From Sporosarcina luteola (GTDB lineage Bacteria > Bacillota > Bacilli > Bacillales_A > Planococcaceae): DNA of 64,000 nt. Shown here in pieces: positions 51,647 through 64,000 of the stretch; within the stretch, counting starts at the first letter, position 1, and each line of letters begins with the position of its first letter. The stretch is taken from the NCBI GenBank assembly GCA_014204635.1, contig JACHLS010000011.1, forward strand, positions 1 through 64,000. The letters are read 5' to 3'. Both the position numbers and the translations under genes were made by a program. A model generated the notes under the pieces. That model was not told the origin of the DNA. It saw only the letters and a list, made by a program, of their open reading frames with translations, and made no database searches.

Positions 51647-53023
51647 ATGAAACAGTTAACCGTAGGCCAAATCAGAAAGAGGCTGGGAGGCGAGTTGATA
51701 CAAGGTTCGGATCAGATGATCGTCAAGCATGGCGCTTATCGAATCAAGCAGTTGAAACATACGCACACGATATTATTCTCACGAAAAAATATAGTTGATT
51801 GGGGAAAGCTTAAAAGTTATTTTCCTCTTATTCTCGTCACGGATTCAGAGGAGGGGAGCAATGAACATCTCACCGATTTGACGATTATCCGGGTAGAAGA
51901 TGCGAATGTAGCTTATTGGTCATTTGTAGATTATTACAGATCTTTGCTTGATCTTCCTGTCGTTGCAATAACGGGAACATCCGGTAAAACAACAACAAAG
52001 GAAATGATTCGGCACTTATTGGCGGCTGATAAGAATATTGCCAGCACAAGCAGCAGCAATAATTCAAGAACGGCACATTTGCACTATTTACTCAGCATGG
52101 ATGAAGACACCGAAGCTGCTGTCTTTGAAACGGCTGTCGGCGCTCCTGGCGATATATTGAATGCCGGAAGGTACTTCAAGCCAACGATCGGCATCATCAC
52201 AAATATCGGCGCACATCATTTGAATTACTGCACAACGTTGGAAAGCTATATTGAAGCAAAGTGTGAACTGTTCACAGTAGTCGGGGAGTCGGGAACCATG
52301 ATCCTCAATATGGATGACCCGACCATCAGGAAATTAAATCAAAACTACAAAGGGAAGATCATTACTGTCGGTATGAATGGAACATACGATTATACCGCAA
52401 AGGAAGTCAAATATGCAGATGGCGGCATGCAGTTCATTATAGAACATCAGGGCCAGAGACAATCTGTTTTTGTGCCAGGCTACGGACACCACCAAGTAAG
52501 CAATGCTTTAGCAGCGTTAGCAGCAGTACATCAGATGGGCATGTCCATGATAGATGCTGCAAATGAGCTAAAGACATTTTCCCCATTAAACAAACAATTG
52601 CAAGTACAAGAAGGTATCAAAGGATCTGTTTTAATTGATGACACGTGGAGCCTCACCACGACATCTCTCCAAGCAGCTCTAACAGTTTTGAATGAAATTG
52701 GGCAGAGCAAGAAAAAAATCGCGGTCATTGGGACGATTACCGATCTTGGTTCTTGGGGATATGTCATCCATAAAAATGCAGGAGAAATGTTGGCCAAAAG
52801 CGGCATAGACGTCCTTGTAACGGTTGGAAAGCATGCACGGATTATGGCGCAAACAGTAGCAAAATCAAGAAAAATGCAGATGGTCATGGCATTCAACAAC
52901 CATGTTCGAGCGATAGAATTCATACAAGACTTAATAGATGATCAGTCTGTCGTCCTTGTTAAAGGGGATATGTATAGTAAATCGGTTAATTTGGTAGTGG
53001 CTGCTTTGAAAAACAAAAGCTGA
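51647..53023 (+). CDS. MurF-like amide ligase (unit B, first)
   Basis: The 458-residue protein is a Mur-family ligase: P-loop AITGTSGKTTTKEMI (residues ~108-118), AVFETAVGAPGDI, ITNIGAHHLNYC, the Lys region IEAKCEL, and LIDDTWSLTTTSLQAAL at the position of MurF DDxYNAxPxS. The N-terminal ~95 residues keep the size of the MurF domain but lack its DSR uridine-binding motif (here KQLKHTHTILFSRK), so a UDP-MurNAc substrate is unlikely. It would form a peptide-like bond with ATP. It starts an operon with a Cys-containing protein, an ATP-grasp and another Mur ligase. ATG 51647 follows AAAGGAGTG. Confidence 0.83.
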   Translation: MKQLTVGQIRKRLGGELIQGSDQMIVKHGAYRIKQLKHTHTILFSRKNIVDWGKLKSYFPLILVTDSEEGSNEHLTDLTIIRVEDANVAYWSFVDYYRSLLDLPVVAITGTSGKTTTKEMIRHLLAADKNIASTSSSNNSRTAHLHYLLSMDEDTEAAVFETAVGAPGDILNAGRYFKPTIGIITNIGAHHLNYCTTLESYIEAKCELFTVVGESGTMILNMDDPTIRKLNQNYKGKIITVGMNGTYDYTAKEVKYADGGMQFIIEHQGQRQSVFVPGYGHHQVSNALAALAAVHQMGMSMIDAANELKTFSPLNKQLQVQEGIKGSVLIDDTWSLTTTSLQAALTVLNEIGQSKKKIAVIGTITDLGSWGYVIHKNAGEMLAKSGIDVLVTVGKHARIMAQTVAKSRKMQMVMAFNNHVRAIEFIQDLIDDQSVVLVKGDMYSKSVNLVVAALKNKS

Positions 53024-53130
53024 TCCTATTGTTTCGATAAGCGTGTTTTGGCAATTATGGACAAACACCAAGCCGCTATCGTATTTCAAATAATATCCTA
53101 CAGTATCAAAGAAGAAAGGAGGGGATTTTA

Positions 53131-53565
53131 ATGGGTATTGTTTGCCCTTGTGGTGTCCGGGTGAACGCGGTATCACAACAGAATCGGGTGAAGTTCGAAG
53201 GAGTGCCTGGAACGGTATGTGGAACCATCACGTATACCGCTGATGTTTGTGTATCCACACCAGGCAGTTCTAGACTCATCTTACGTTTTGTTGATACGGA
53301 GAATAATGGCGCACAAAGTTTTACATTCACTGCCACATCCTTTAAGCAAGTGACATGTTGCAAAGAAGACTACCGGTGCGATGTAACCATTCGAGGTACA
53401 GGAATCATCAACGGGATTACGTATGGGTTTCAGGCTATCTTTAGTGACTATTCTAAGATGGCGAAAGCTGACGTGGTCAAAGAATTCGAGATTTATGACT
53501 TCTTTGATCAGCTAGGTGCCGCACCTGTCAAGCAAGGTTCAATAGTGGCGCGCGGCTGTAAGTAA
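53131..53565 (+). CDS. Cys-containing small beta-rich protein, probable spore surface protein
   Basis: The 144-residue protein has an N-terminal Cys pair (MGIVCPCGVRVN), internal cysteines (TVCGTITYTADVC, KQVTCCKEDYRCDV) and a C-terminal Cys (VARGCK), with many beta strands in between (SSRLILRFVDTENNGAQSFT). Such layouts occur in disulfide-linked spore coat or appendage proteins, but I cannot name the family. It has no signal peptide. It has a strong AAAGGAGGGG site and is followed by a stable hairpin, which suggests high expression. It sits between amide-ligase genes and is a candidate substrate. Confidence 0.6.
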   Translation: MGIVCPCGVRVNAVSQQNRVKFEGVPGTVCGTITYTADVCVSTPGSSRLILRFVDTENNGAQSFTFTATSFKQVTCCKEDYRCDVTIRGTGIINGITYGFQAIFSDYSKMAKADVVKEFEIYDFFDQLGAAPVKQGSIVARGCK

Positions 53566-53578
53566 GCAGATTGCATGG

Positions 53579-53605
53579 AGACTCCCGTCTAGTAAACGGG
53601 AGTCT
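53579..53605 (+). other. Intercistronic hairpin
   Basis: AGACTCCCGT pairs with ACGGGAGTCT across CTAGTAA with no T run after it. It lies between the Cys-containing gene and the ATP-grasp gene and may stabilise the upstream mRNA so that the small protein is made in excess. Confidence 0.5.
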
Positions 53606-53632
53606 AGCCATATCCGAAAAGATGGTGAGCAT

Positions 53633-54685
53633 GTGAGAAAAATAACTGACTATTTTAGAACGTTGAAAAATTTCATACTACCTGATTCATTGAAAGACAG
53701 GCAGACTGATCAACGTTTCATTGTCACGATGCAAAGAGAAGCAGAGGGGTTGCCTTGGTATATCGCCTCCATTATCAATATAGATGGAACAGTGGCCGCC
53801 AATTCAATGTTCCGTAGACATTTCGCAAAAATGCGAAACTCTCTAGAAAGATTAGCGAAGGAAGTCACAGAAAAATACAACAATAGTTTAACAGTCGTGC
53901 TCACTATAGAATGCAATTCGTTTGGCAATGTGAAGCTGGAGCGGCATCGGCTTCATTTCCGCAACAGCAAATGGAGTCAATTTGCGCTGCTAAACAGCAA
54001 ACATAGATTAACATATTATTTGCCCCCAACCGAGTTGTATACGAAAGAAACGGTTCGCGACTTTCTACAACAGTACAAAGAAATTCTGCTGAAACCTTGT
54101 ATTGGCCAAGAAGGAAGAGGCATCATCCAGATCATCCAGCAAAGCGATAAAACGTTCCAAGTGCACCAGTGGAACGAAAAATATACTTGCAAAACTCTAG
54201 AAGATGTAATCGAACGATTAACTACCTCCGATTTAGCCATAAAACCATTTATTGTCCAGCAAAAATTAAAACTCGCAGAAATTGAAAATTGTCCGATTGA
54301 TTTTCGCGTCGTTGTCCAAAAGGTTGAAAATCGTTGGATTGGAACGGGCCTCCTTGTCAAAGTGGCTGCAGATGATTTTTTTGTGACGAACGTCGCCCAG
54401 CAGATCATGTCCTTTGAAGAAGGATTTCGGAAATCTTCTATTGCCCGTTTTGGGGCTAGAAGAATGAAAGAACGGCTGTTTCGACTAAGTTTGTCGGCCG
54501 CCAAGCAACTAGAACGAGTTAGTCCATCGCCAGACATCATTGGGTTTGATATTGCCATCACACAGTGCGGCAAGATCTTCATTTTAGAAGGAAATTATGT
54601 ACCAGACTTGGCCATGTTCCACTCGCTTGAAGACCAGACGATGTATTGGACGATAAAGTCGCATCAAAAGGACAAGGAAAATTAG
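53633..54685 (+). CDS. YheC/D-type ATP-grasp protein (unit B)
   Basis: The 350-residue protein is a stand-alone relative of the N-terminal half of the fusion at 46535 and of the B. subtilis YheC/YheD spore-coat-associated proteins. ATP-grasp motifs are EILLKPCIGQEGRGIIQII, PFIVQQKLKLAEIENCPIDF followed by RVVVQKVENRWIG, DIIGFDIAITQCGKIFI, and a magnesium motif LEGNYVPDLAMF. The start is GTG 53633 behind GATGGTGAGC. It is co-directional with Mur ligases on both sides. Unit B thus encodes as separate genes what unit A encodes as a fusion. Confidence 0.8.
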   Translation: MRKITDYFRTLKNFILPDSLKDRQTDQRFIVTMQREAEGLPWYIASIINIDGTVAANSMFRRHFAKMRNSLERLAKEVTEKYNNSLTVVLTIECNSFGNVKLERHRLHFRNSKWSQFALLNSKHRLTYYLPPTELYTKETVRDFLQQYKEILLKPCIGQEGRGIIQIIQQSDKTFQVHQWNEKYTCKTLEDVIERLTTSDLAIKPFIVQQKLKLAEIENCPIDFRVVVQKVENRWIGTGLLVKVAADDFFVTNVAQQIMSFEEGFRKSSIARFGARRMKERLFRLSLSAAKQLERVSPSPDIIGFDIAITQCGKIFILEGNYVPDLAMFHSLEDQTMYWTIKSHQKDKEN

Positions 54686-54714
54686 TTCTGGCGGCAACGG
54701 AAGGGAGGTAACAT

Positions 54715-56103
54715 ATGAAACCGTTAAATGTACGGACAATCAAAAGACTTCTCCAAGCGGAGCTCATCTATGGACCTGTCAACTGGAATGTGAATCATGT
54801 AATTTATTATAAGCGACATGAGTTGATTCATTCTCACACGATGATTTTCATCCATCGCGATGAGGCGGTTAACTGGAATGACATTCATTCAAAAAAACCT
54901 GTATTGCTCATTACAGATAAGTCAGAGGAGCAAATCAAACAAAACCTTTCAGATGTAACCATATTAAAAGTCCCAAGCCTCGTCCAGGCATATTGGACAT
55001 TCATCGATTATTATCGAGGTTTGTTTTCACTCCCTGTCGTAACCATTACGGGCACTTGTGGAAAGACGACAACGAAAGACATGATTCGTCACATAATGGA
55101 GGCGCGATGTAATGTAGTCGCCTCAGTCAGCAGCAAAAATGAACCTCGCCGTTCTTTCCCTTATTTAATGCAGTTGGACGATCGGACAGAAGTAGCTGTG
55201 TTCGAACATGGTCTTGGAAATTCAGGGAATATCAAACACCAATGCATGATTTATAAACCGACAATCGGTATCCTGACGAATATTGGCGTCCACCATTTGG
55301 ATGGATGTCAAGATTTAGACGGCTATATCCGTGCCAAAAGCGAAATCGTAGAAGGTATCTCAAAAGGCGGTACTCTCATATTAAATAAGGACGATGAGAA
55401 TACGAAAAAAGTTGGGCTCTCCGCGTTTAAAGGAGACAAGATACTATATATCAGCACCCAAGAAGAAGCGGATTACCAGGCAACCGATATACAGTATGCT
55501 GAAGGGGGCATGGCTTTTACATTGCGCCATAAAGGAGCATCATTTAATGCATTTGTACCGGGATACGGAACGCATCAAGTATATAACGCATTGGCGGCGA
55601 TTGCCGCTACAACTGAAATGGGACTGGCCGAACACGACGCAATCCACCAGTTGGCATCGTTTTCGAATCCAGAACGACATATGCAATTGTTTGAAGGGGT
55701 TTCCGGCAGTACCATTATCGACGATACGTGGACCATTAACCCGACTTCTATTAAAGCAGCCCTCCAAGTGGTAAAAGAACTAGGTCGAGGGAAAAAGATC
55801 ATTTTTGTTGTTGGTGACATTAACCGGCTCGGACGATTTGAGAAGAAATATCATCGGGAAATTGGGGACCTCATTGCCAAACAGCCGATTGATCTTTTGA
55901 TTACGATCGGCAACAAGGCGGAGGAAATTGGCAGGCAGGCAAAACGGGCAGGCAGTCAGGCGGACATCCGAATGCTGAAGCAGGTGGAGGGCGTGGAGGA
56001 AATTGTTGCGCCTTTGCTAGATAAGAATACAATTGTGTTGATTAAAGGCCCGATGTCAAGCAAGGGACTAATCGAGTTTGCCAAGGGCTTGAGAAAAAAA
56101 TGA
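54715..56103 (+). CDS. MurF-like amide ligase (unit B, second)
   Basis: The 462-residue Mur-family ligase is a paralogue of the 51647 product. It shows P-loop TITGTCGKTTTKDMI, AVFEHGLGNSGNI, LTNIGVHHLDGC, IRAKSEIVEGI (carbamylated Lys), and IIDDTWTINPTSIKAAL, the closest of the three to the MurF signature. The N-terminus again has no DSR uridine motif. ATG 54715 follows GGGAGGTAAC. The presence of two separate Mur ligases plus one fused one suggests successive additions of different residues. A terminator follows. Confidence 0.83.
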   Translation: MKPLNVRTIKRLLQAELIYGPVNWNVNHVIYYKRHELIHSHTMIFIHRDEAVNWNDIHSKKPVLLITDKSEEQIKQNLSDVTILKVPSLVQAYWTFIDYYRGLFSLPVVTITGTCGKTTTKDMIRHIMEARCNVVASVSSKNEPRRSFPYLMQLDDRTEVAVFEHGLGNSGNIKHQCMIYKPTIGILTNIGVHHLDGCQDLDGYIRAKSEIVEGISKGGTLILNKDDENTKKVGLSAFKGDKILYISTQEEADYQATDIQYAEGGMAFTLRHKGASFNAFVPGYGTHQVYNALAAIAATTEMGLAEHDAIHQLASFSNPERHMQLFEGVSGSTIIDDTWTINPTSIKAALQVVKELGRGKKIIFVVGDINRLGRFEKKYHREIGDLIAKQPIDLLITIGNKAEEIGRQAKRAGSQADIRMLKQVEGVEEIVAPLLDKNTIVLIKGPMSSKGLIEFAKGLRKK

Positions 56104-56142
56104 GTTGAATTTATACAGCAGCTTCCATTCAGAAAAATAGTG

Positions 56143-56180
56143 AAGGCGAAGGGACACATCATGTTGCCCTTCGCCTTTTT
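56143..56180 (+). terminator. Rho-independent terminator of unit B
   Basis: AAGGCGAAGGG pairs with CCCTTCGCCTT across a 13-base loop and is followed by TTT. Confidence 0.85.
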
Positions 56181-56224
56181 AGCCGGAATATGTTCTTTCA
56201 AATTCCTTATTCGCCTATAAGTGA

Positions 56225-57160
56225 TTAGTTGGTTGAAATAATGCGCTTCGCTGTAATGTAGTGAGTGTTATAATAATCGACCAGTAAGACCCGTGATTGA
56301 ACACCTGATGACGTCGGAAGGATTAACCGATAATCGCCGGCGTAAATTCCGACCAAGCTTGGCGTTTTGGATCCTTTGACACTATTGAAAAAGACTAAAT
56401 CGCCCTTCCGCAAGTTCGCGCGTGATACGGTTGTTCCTTTAGCCATCAAAGAGGAAATGGATGTTGTCGGAAGAGTGATGTTTTGTTTTTTGTAAACATA
56501 ATTGATAAATCCAAGGCTCGTAAATCTCATGGCACTTGCATTCGTTGTATTTCCAATTGTCGCTGTATCACGAAGTTTGTATGCCGAATCGACAATTTTG
56601 TCGCCTGTCGTTGCCGGGTTGGAAGACATTAGGCTCGGGAGCACGCGGCGCGCCGTGACGTAGTTGTCTTTGTAGTATGGTTTGCTGTTCATGTCTGTAA
56701 TAACAATTTTCTGTTTCGGGTCAGCCATTTGAATGACTTTGTTGTTCCCGATATACATGACAACATGGTCGGGATCAGTTCCTGTTTTCTTCGATTTAAA
56801 GAATAGAAGATCTCCTTTTTTCCATTGCCCTTTTGCCACGTATGTCCCTTGTTTCATCATATAGTCCTCGTTATAGGTACCGAGATCGACTCCGTTTTTT
56901 TCAAAAACATACATCAGAAAAGAGGCACAGGAAAATTTATAAGGATACGTATCTTTATATTGTGTATTGCTATAGCTTGCTTTGCCAATCAGGCTTTTTG
57001 CTGTTGCGATCAATTGGTCCGCTTTTGCATTCACAGCCGCTGCGTTTGACTGTGTGGTTAGAGTAGCAGCAGATACCGGCTGCGGCTCGAGTGACGGGAT
57101 GGCGAATGTGCTAAGTGTGACAGTAGCTGCTAACGCAGCTGAGATTAATTTTTTATTCAT
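56225..57160 (-). CDS. Secreted NlpC/P60-type protein with two tandem domains
   Basis: The 311-residue protein has a signal peptide (MNKKLISAALAATVTLSTFA) and two tandem NlpC/P60 modules. The first (~residues 50-175) has catalytic Cys in YKFSCASFLMYVFEK and His in DPDHVVMYIGNN. The second (~190-310) aligns motif for motif but has Ser for Cys (AMRFTSLGFINYVYK) and Leu for His (TPSLVGIYAGD), so it is likely inactive and may bind wall peptides. The first module would cut peptide stems of peptidoglycan. Start ATG 57160 follows AAGGAGG. The frame extends to 57286 without support. It lies next to the ligase cluster, but its link to it is unproven. Confidence 0.83.
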   Translation of the reverse strand: MNKKLISAALAATVTLSTFAIPSLEPQPVSAATLTTQSNAAAVNAKADQLIATAKSLIGKASYSNTQYKDTYPYKFSCASFLMYVFEKNGVDLGTYNEDYMMKQGTYVAKGQWKKGDLLFFKSKKTGTDPDHVVMYIGNNKVIQMADPKQKIVITDMNSKPYYKDNYVTARRVLPSLMSSNPATTGDKIVDSAYKLRDTATIGNTTNASAMRFTSLGFINYVYKKQNITLPTTSISSLMAKGTTVSRANLRKGDLVFFNSVKGSKTPSLVGIYAGDYRLILPTSSGVQSRVLLVDYYNTHYITAKRIISTN

Positions 57161-57435
57161 GTTATCCTCCTTGTAGGTAAGCAATCTACGGAACGCCTTT
57201 ACAGTAACATAGAAAAATCGCAAGGTTGGCAGGAAATAAATCCCGTGGAATTTTACCAGGCCGCTAAAATGCCCAAGTGACAGCAAGACTTGAACTTCTT
57301 TACATTTACATTACAAAGATTACAACTGGAACGTATAGGTATTTAGAAAATAAATGAGCAAGCCTGTGTCGTTTTGTGGAAGATAATAGAAGGGAGAAGA
57401 AAGAATTAATAATAATATTATGTAAAGTAAGAGCG
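57161..57435. other. Intergenic stretch upstream of the NlpC/P60 gene
   Basis: This 275-bp gap between minus-strand genes contains AT-rich sequence. I see no further gene and no promoter that I can call with confidence. Confidence 0.35.
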
Positions 57436-57473
57436 AAAAAAAAGAAAAAGCGCAAGCCGCGCTTACGCTTTTT
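57436..57473 (-). terminator. Rho-independent terminator of the yneR-like gene
   Basis: On the minus strand AAAAAGCGTAAGC pairs with GCTTGCGCTTTTT, spans the stop codon and continues into TTTTTTTTCGC. Confidence 0.75.
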
Positions 57474-57756
57474 CATAGGAGAACTGAAGTTCATTCAATG
57501 TAGGATCTACTGTTACATGCAAGTCATGACCAGAAAAAAACCATTCATCGCGTTTCTCTATATAAAAGAGGACTCCGTCTTTTTCTATAGAGGTACCCAC
57601 TTCGTCATGGCCTTCTTTTCTTATGCCCAATGAGAATCCTTCATGCAATGGGCTAGCTCCGCCATAGCGTGCAAAGAACTTGATTTCATCCCCTGCTTCC
57701 ACATCCATTTCTTCATGGAACCATTCCAAAGCTTCCTCTGACAACACGATATTCAT
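57463..57756 (-). CDS. yneR: YneR-like HesB-family protein
   Basis: The 97-residue protein (VLSEEALEWFHEEMDVEAGD, IKFFARYGGASPLHEGFSLG, FYIEKRDEWFFSGHDLHVTV) matches the HesB/IscA-like YneR group. It lacks the conserved cysteines of iron-sulfur carriers, so its activity is unknown. Position beside plsY is the same as in B. subtilis (yneR-yneS). It follows plsY by 33 bp on the same strand and may be co-transcribed. Confidence 0.82.
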   Translation of the reverse strand: MNIVLSEEALEWFHEEMDVEAGDEIKFFARYGGASPLHEGFSLGIRKEGHDEVGTSIEKDGVLFYIEKRDEWFFSGHDLHVTVDPTLNELQFSYEKA

Positions 57757-57789
57757 TCAGCATCCCGCCTTTCGGTTTGTCCTATTGTA

Positions 57790-58392
57790 TTACAACCACT
57801 TCACCTTTGGCTCGGTTCCTGCTTTGATTCTTGCCATATTTGCTCGATGGCGATAAAAGATGAATACTGCCATAAGCCCGACAATGATCATTAAGTACAT
57901 ATCGCTGGTCATGAAATAATAAATGATGGTATAGATAAATGCGACTGCTGCAACGATCATAGAAGATAACGAAACCATCTTCGTGAACTTCAAGGCGATC
58001 AAGAACGTCAAGAGAACAATGAGGAAAATGGGCCAGTTGTATCCTAATAAGATGCCGCCTGAAGTGGCTACGGCTTTGCCTCCTTTAAAACGGGCGAACA
58101 CAGGGAAAATATGCCCGATGACCGCCAAAAATCCGACAATAAGCGGATGGATATTGACATCGTTGAAGTAGGGAAGTAAAGGAAGCAGAACAGCAGCAGT
58201 CCCTTTCAAAATATCGAGAATCGTAACAATTAAACCTGCTGTTTTGCCCAACACACGAAACGTGTTCGTCGCCCCTAAGTTGCCGCTTCCATGTTCGCGG
58301 ATGTCTGTCTTGAAAAATAGCTTGCCTATCCAAAGGGCGGAAGGAATGGAGCCTAGCAGATACGCAAGTAATAGCAAAATAGCTGTTTCCAT
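57790..58392 (-). CDS. plsY: Acyl-phosphate:glycerol-3-phosphate acyltransferase PlsY
   Basis: The 200-residue membrane enzyme adds the first acyl chain to glycerol-3-phosphate in phospholipid synthesis. The family motifs are GSIPSALWIGKLFFKTDIRE, GSGNLGATNTFRVLGK and ARFKGGKAVATSGGI. About five to six helices are visible and the length is typical. ATG 58392 has GGGG upstream on the minus strand (AAAGGGGACC). The divergent gap to parE carries the parE promoter. Confidence 0.92.
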   Translation of the reverse strand: METAILLLLAYLLGSIPSALWIGKLFFKTDIREHGSGNLGATNTFRVLGKTAGLIVTILDILKGTAAVLLPLLPYFNDVNIHPLIVGFLAVIGHIFPVFARFKGGKAVATSGGILLGYNWPIFLIVLLTFLIALKFTKMVSLSSMIVAAVAFIYTIIYYFMTSDMYLMIIVGLMAVFIFYRHRANMARIKAGTEPKVKWL

Positions 58393-58592
58393 AATGGTCC
58401 CCTTTACTAATTTCCGTTACTGTTAGTTTAGCAGAACGTCAGGAAGGGGACAATGAGAATTGAAAATGTGTCCGTCTCGACAAAAAAAGACAAAGTCGCG
58501 ATGTTGCCAATTGGACGGAAATTCCTCTTGTCGTTGCATATTGCAGCGTTGTTCTATACAATAAGTTGAGCAAGCTACATGAAAACGTTGAT

Positions 58593-63054
<4,462 letters not shown>

Positions 63055-63059
63055 AGTTG

Positions 63060-63087
63060 GTCACGGGCTAAAGGCCCGTGACTTTTT
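63060..63087 (+). terminator. Rho-independent terminator of parE-parC
   Basis: GTCACGGGC pairs with GCCCGTGAC across TAAAG and is followed by TTTTT. Confidence 0.9.
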
Positions 63088-63144
63088 CTTTTCATTCGAT
63101 TATAATAATTCGAGAGTCGAAATAGTTAAAGCTGGGGTGGGCAT

Positions 63145-64000
63145 ATGTGGAGGAATCGCAATGTCTGGATCATCTTGTCTGGTGAGATGATTGCAGGGTT
63201 GGGCCTTTGGACGGGAATCATTGGAAATTTAGAATTTATGCAGGAAAAAGTGCCATCTGATTTTGTGAAAGCAATGATTTTATCAGTTGGTTTATTAGCA
63301 GGCATCTTAGCAGGTCCGCTTGCAGGAAAAATTATCGATCAATCCAGAAAGAAAACAGTCTTGATCGTATCGGGGATTGGCAGGATGGCAAGTGTTGTCC
63401 TCATGCTGTTTGCTTTGCAAACTGGATCAATCGCTTGGATGATCGCCTTTGTGATCGGGATTCAGTTGTCGGCTACTTTTTATTTTCCGGCCTTACAGTC
63501 TGCCATTCCGCTAGTTGTAAAGGAAAAGGATCTTCTGACGATGAATGGCATGCATATGAATGTTGCTACTATTGCACGCGTGGCAGGAACTGCTTTGGCA
63601 GGCGTCATGCTTGTTTATTGGTCATTGTCATCGCTGTATTTCATTTCGCTCGTTGCTTATGGAATCCTGCTTTTGTTCACTTGGTCATTAAAAATCGACG
63701 AGCAGCTGGACGGGAGAAGAGCAGGGAATGCCAGTCCGCAAAAAAGTGGTTTCATGGAAGTGTTTCCCGTTTTAAAAGAGTTTCCGGCAGTCGGAATGAC
63801 ACTAGTGATGACACTCATTCCGTTGCTGTTTTTAGGATCATTCAACCTGATTGTGATCAATGTCAGTGAGATACAGCAAATGGCATCCATCAAAGGGCTG
63901 ATCTATACGTCTGAAGGTGTCGCATTCATGCTCGGCTCGTTTGCCATTAAACTGATAGCCAAGCGCTGGAGTACGACCCAAATTTTATTTTTCTTTGCCA
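63145..64000 (+). CDS. MFS permease, 3' end outside the window
   Basis: From ATG 63145 (behind GGGGTGGG) the frame stays open to the window edge, giving 285 residues of a major facilitator permease. It begins MWRNRNVWIILSGEMIAGLG and shows helix pairs with the loop GPLAGKIIDQSRKKTVLIVS (the MFS-type GxxxDxxxRK motif between helices 2 and 3) and a central charged loop (KIDEQLDGRRAGNASPQKSG). It is an efflux-type protein of the same general class as the one at 2152. The substrate is unknown. Confidence 0.82.
   Translation, partial: MWRNRNVWIILSGEMIAGLGLWTGIIGNLEFMQEKVPSDFVKAMILSVGLLAGILAGPLAGKIIDQSRKKTVLIVSGIGRMASVVLMLFALQTGSIAWMIAFVIGIQLSATFYFPALQSAIPLVVKEKDLLTMNGMHMNVATIARVAGTALAGVMLVYWSLSSLYFISLVAYGILLLFTWSLKIDEQLDGRRAGNASPQKSGFMEVFPVLKEFPAVGMTLVMTLIPLLFLGSFNLIVINVSEIQQMASIKGLIYTSEGVAFMLGSFAIKLIAKRWSTTQILFFFA

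Overview
The window looks like a chromosomal segment of a spore-forming Bacillales bacterium. I favour Planococcaceae (a Sporosarcina-like organism), but the genus is an inference. The evidence is GGAGG-type ribosome binding sites, frequent TTG and GTG starts, Bacillus-type LexA boxes, and a gene backbone that follows the Bacillus subtilis yne/citB/par neighbourhood. Backbone genes in order are ccdA, a thioredoxin-like gene, ccdC, yneK, aconitase citB, yneP, yneQ, yneR, plsY, parE and parC. Accessory blocks are spliced into this backbone. No rRNA, tRNA or CRISPR array was seen.

Layout. 0-8 kb: the end of an unknown gene, an SOS-controlled Y-family polymerase, an MFS permease, a YolD-like gene and a heterodimeric multidrug ABC exporter. 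7.85-7.99 kb: an unusual array of ATTTGGCR motifs every ~21 bp. 8-19 kb: cytochrome c maturation genes, an SCO1 protein, a lytic transglycosylase, small DUF1659/DUF2922/YvrJ genes, PAP2 phosphatase, nicotinamidase and aconitase. 19-33 kb: two ECF sigma/anti-sigma pairs (one partner carries a SpoIIP-type amidase domain), ABC transporters, a class B penicillin-binding protein, and a MarR-controlled ABC operon with a clear double operator. 33-43.5 kb: AT-rich accessory DNA with a secreted amidase, an RNPP-type cytoplasmic regulator followed at once by its likely signal-peptide gene, several decayed genes (including an alpha/beta hydrolase), and an M28 peptidase. 43.9-44.7 kb: return to the backbone (yneP, yneQ). 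44.8-56.1 kb: a cluster of amide-ligase genes. 56-64 kb: NlpC/P60 endopeptidase, yneR, plsY, parE, parC and the start of an MFS gene.

The most interesting region is 44.8-56.1 kb. It holds two copies of one theme. Unit A is an L-amino-acid-ligase-like ATP-grasp, a CotZ-like spore coat protein, and a fused YheC/D-type ATP-grasp plus MurF-like ligase. Unit B is a second L-amino-acid-ligase-like ATP-grasp (divergent), a MurF-like ligase, a Cys-containing small protein, a stand-alone YheC/D-type ATP-grasp and a second MurF-like ligase. Sigma-K-like -10 boxes precede both L-amino-acid-ligase-like genes. I infer a sporulation-stage pathway that builds or attaches a peptide or poly-amino-acid to the spore surface. 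Its product is unknown.
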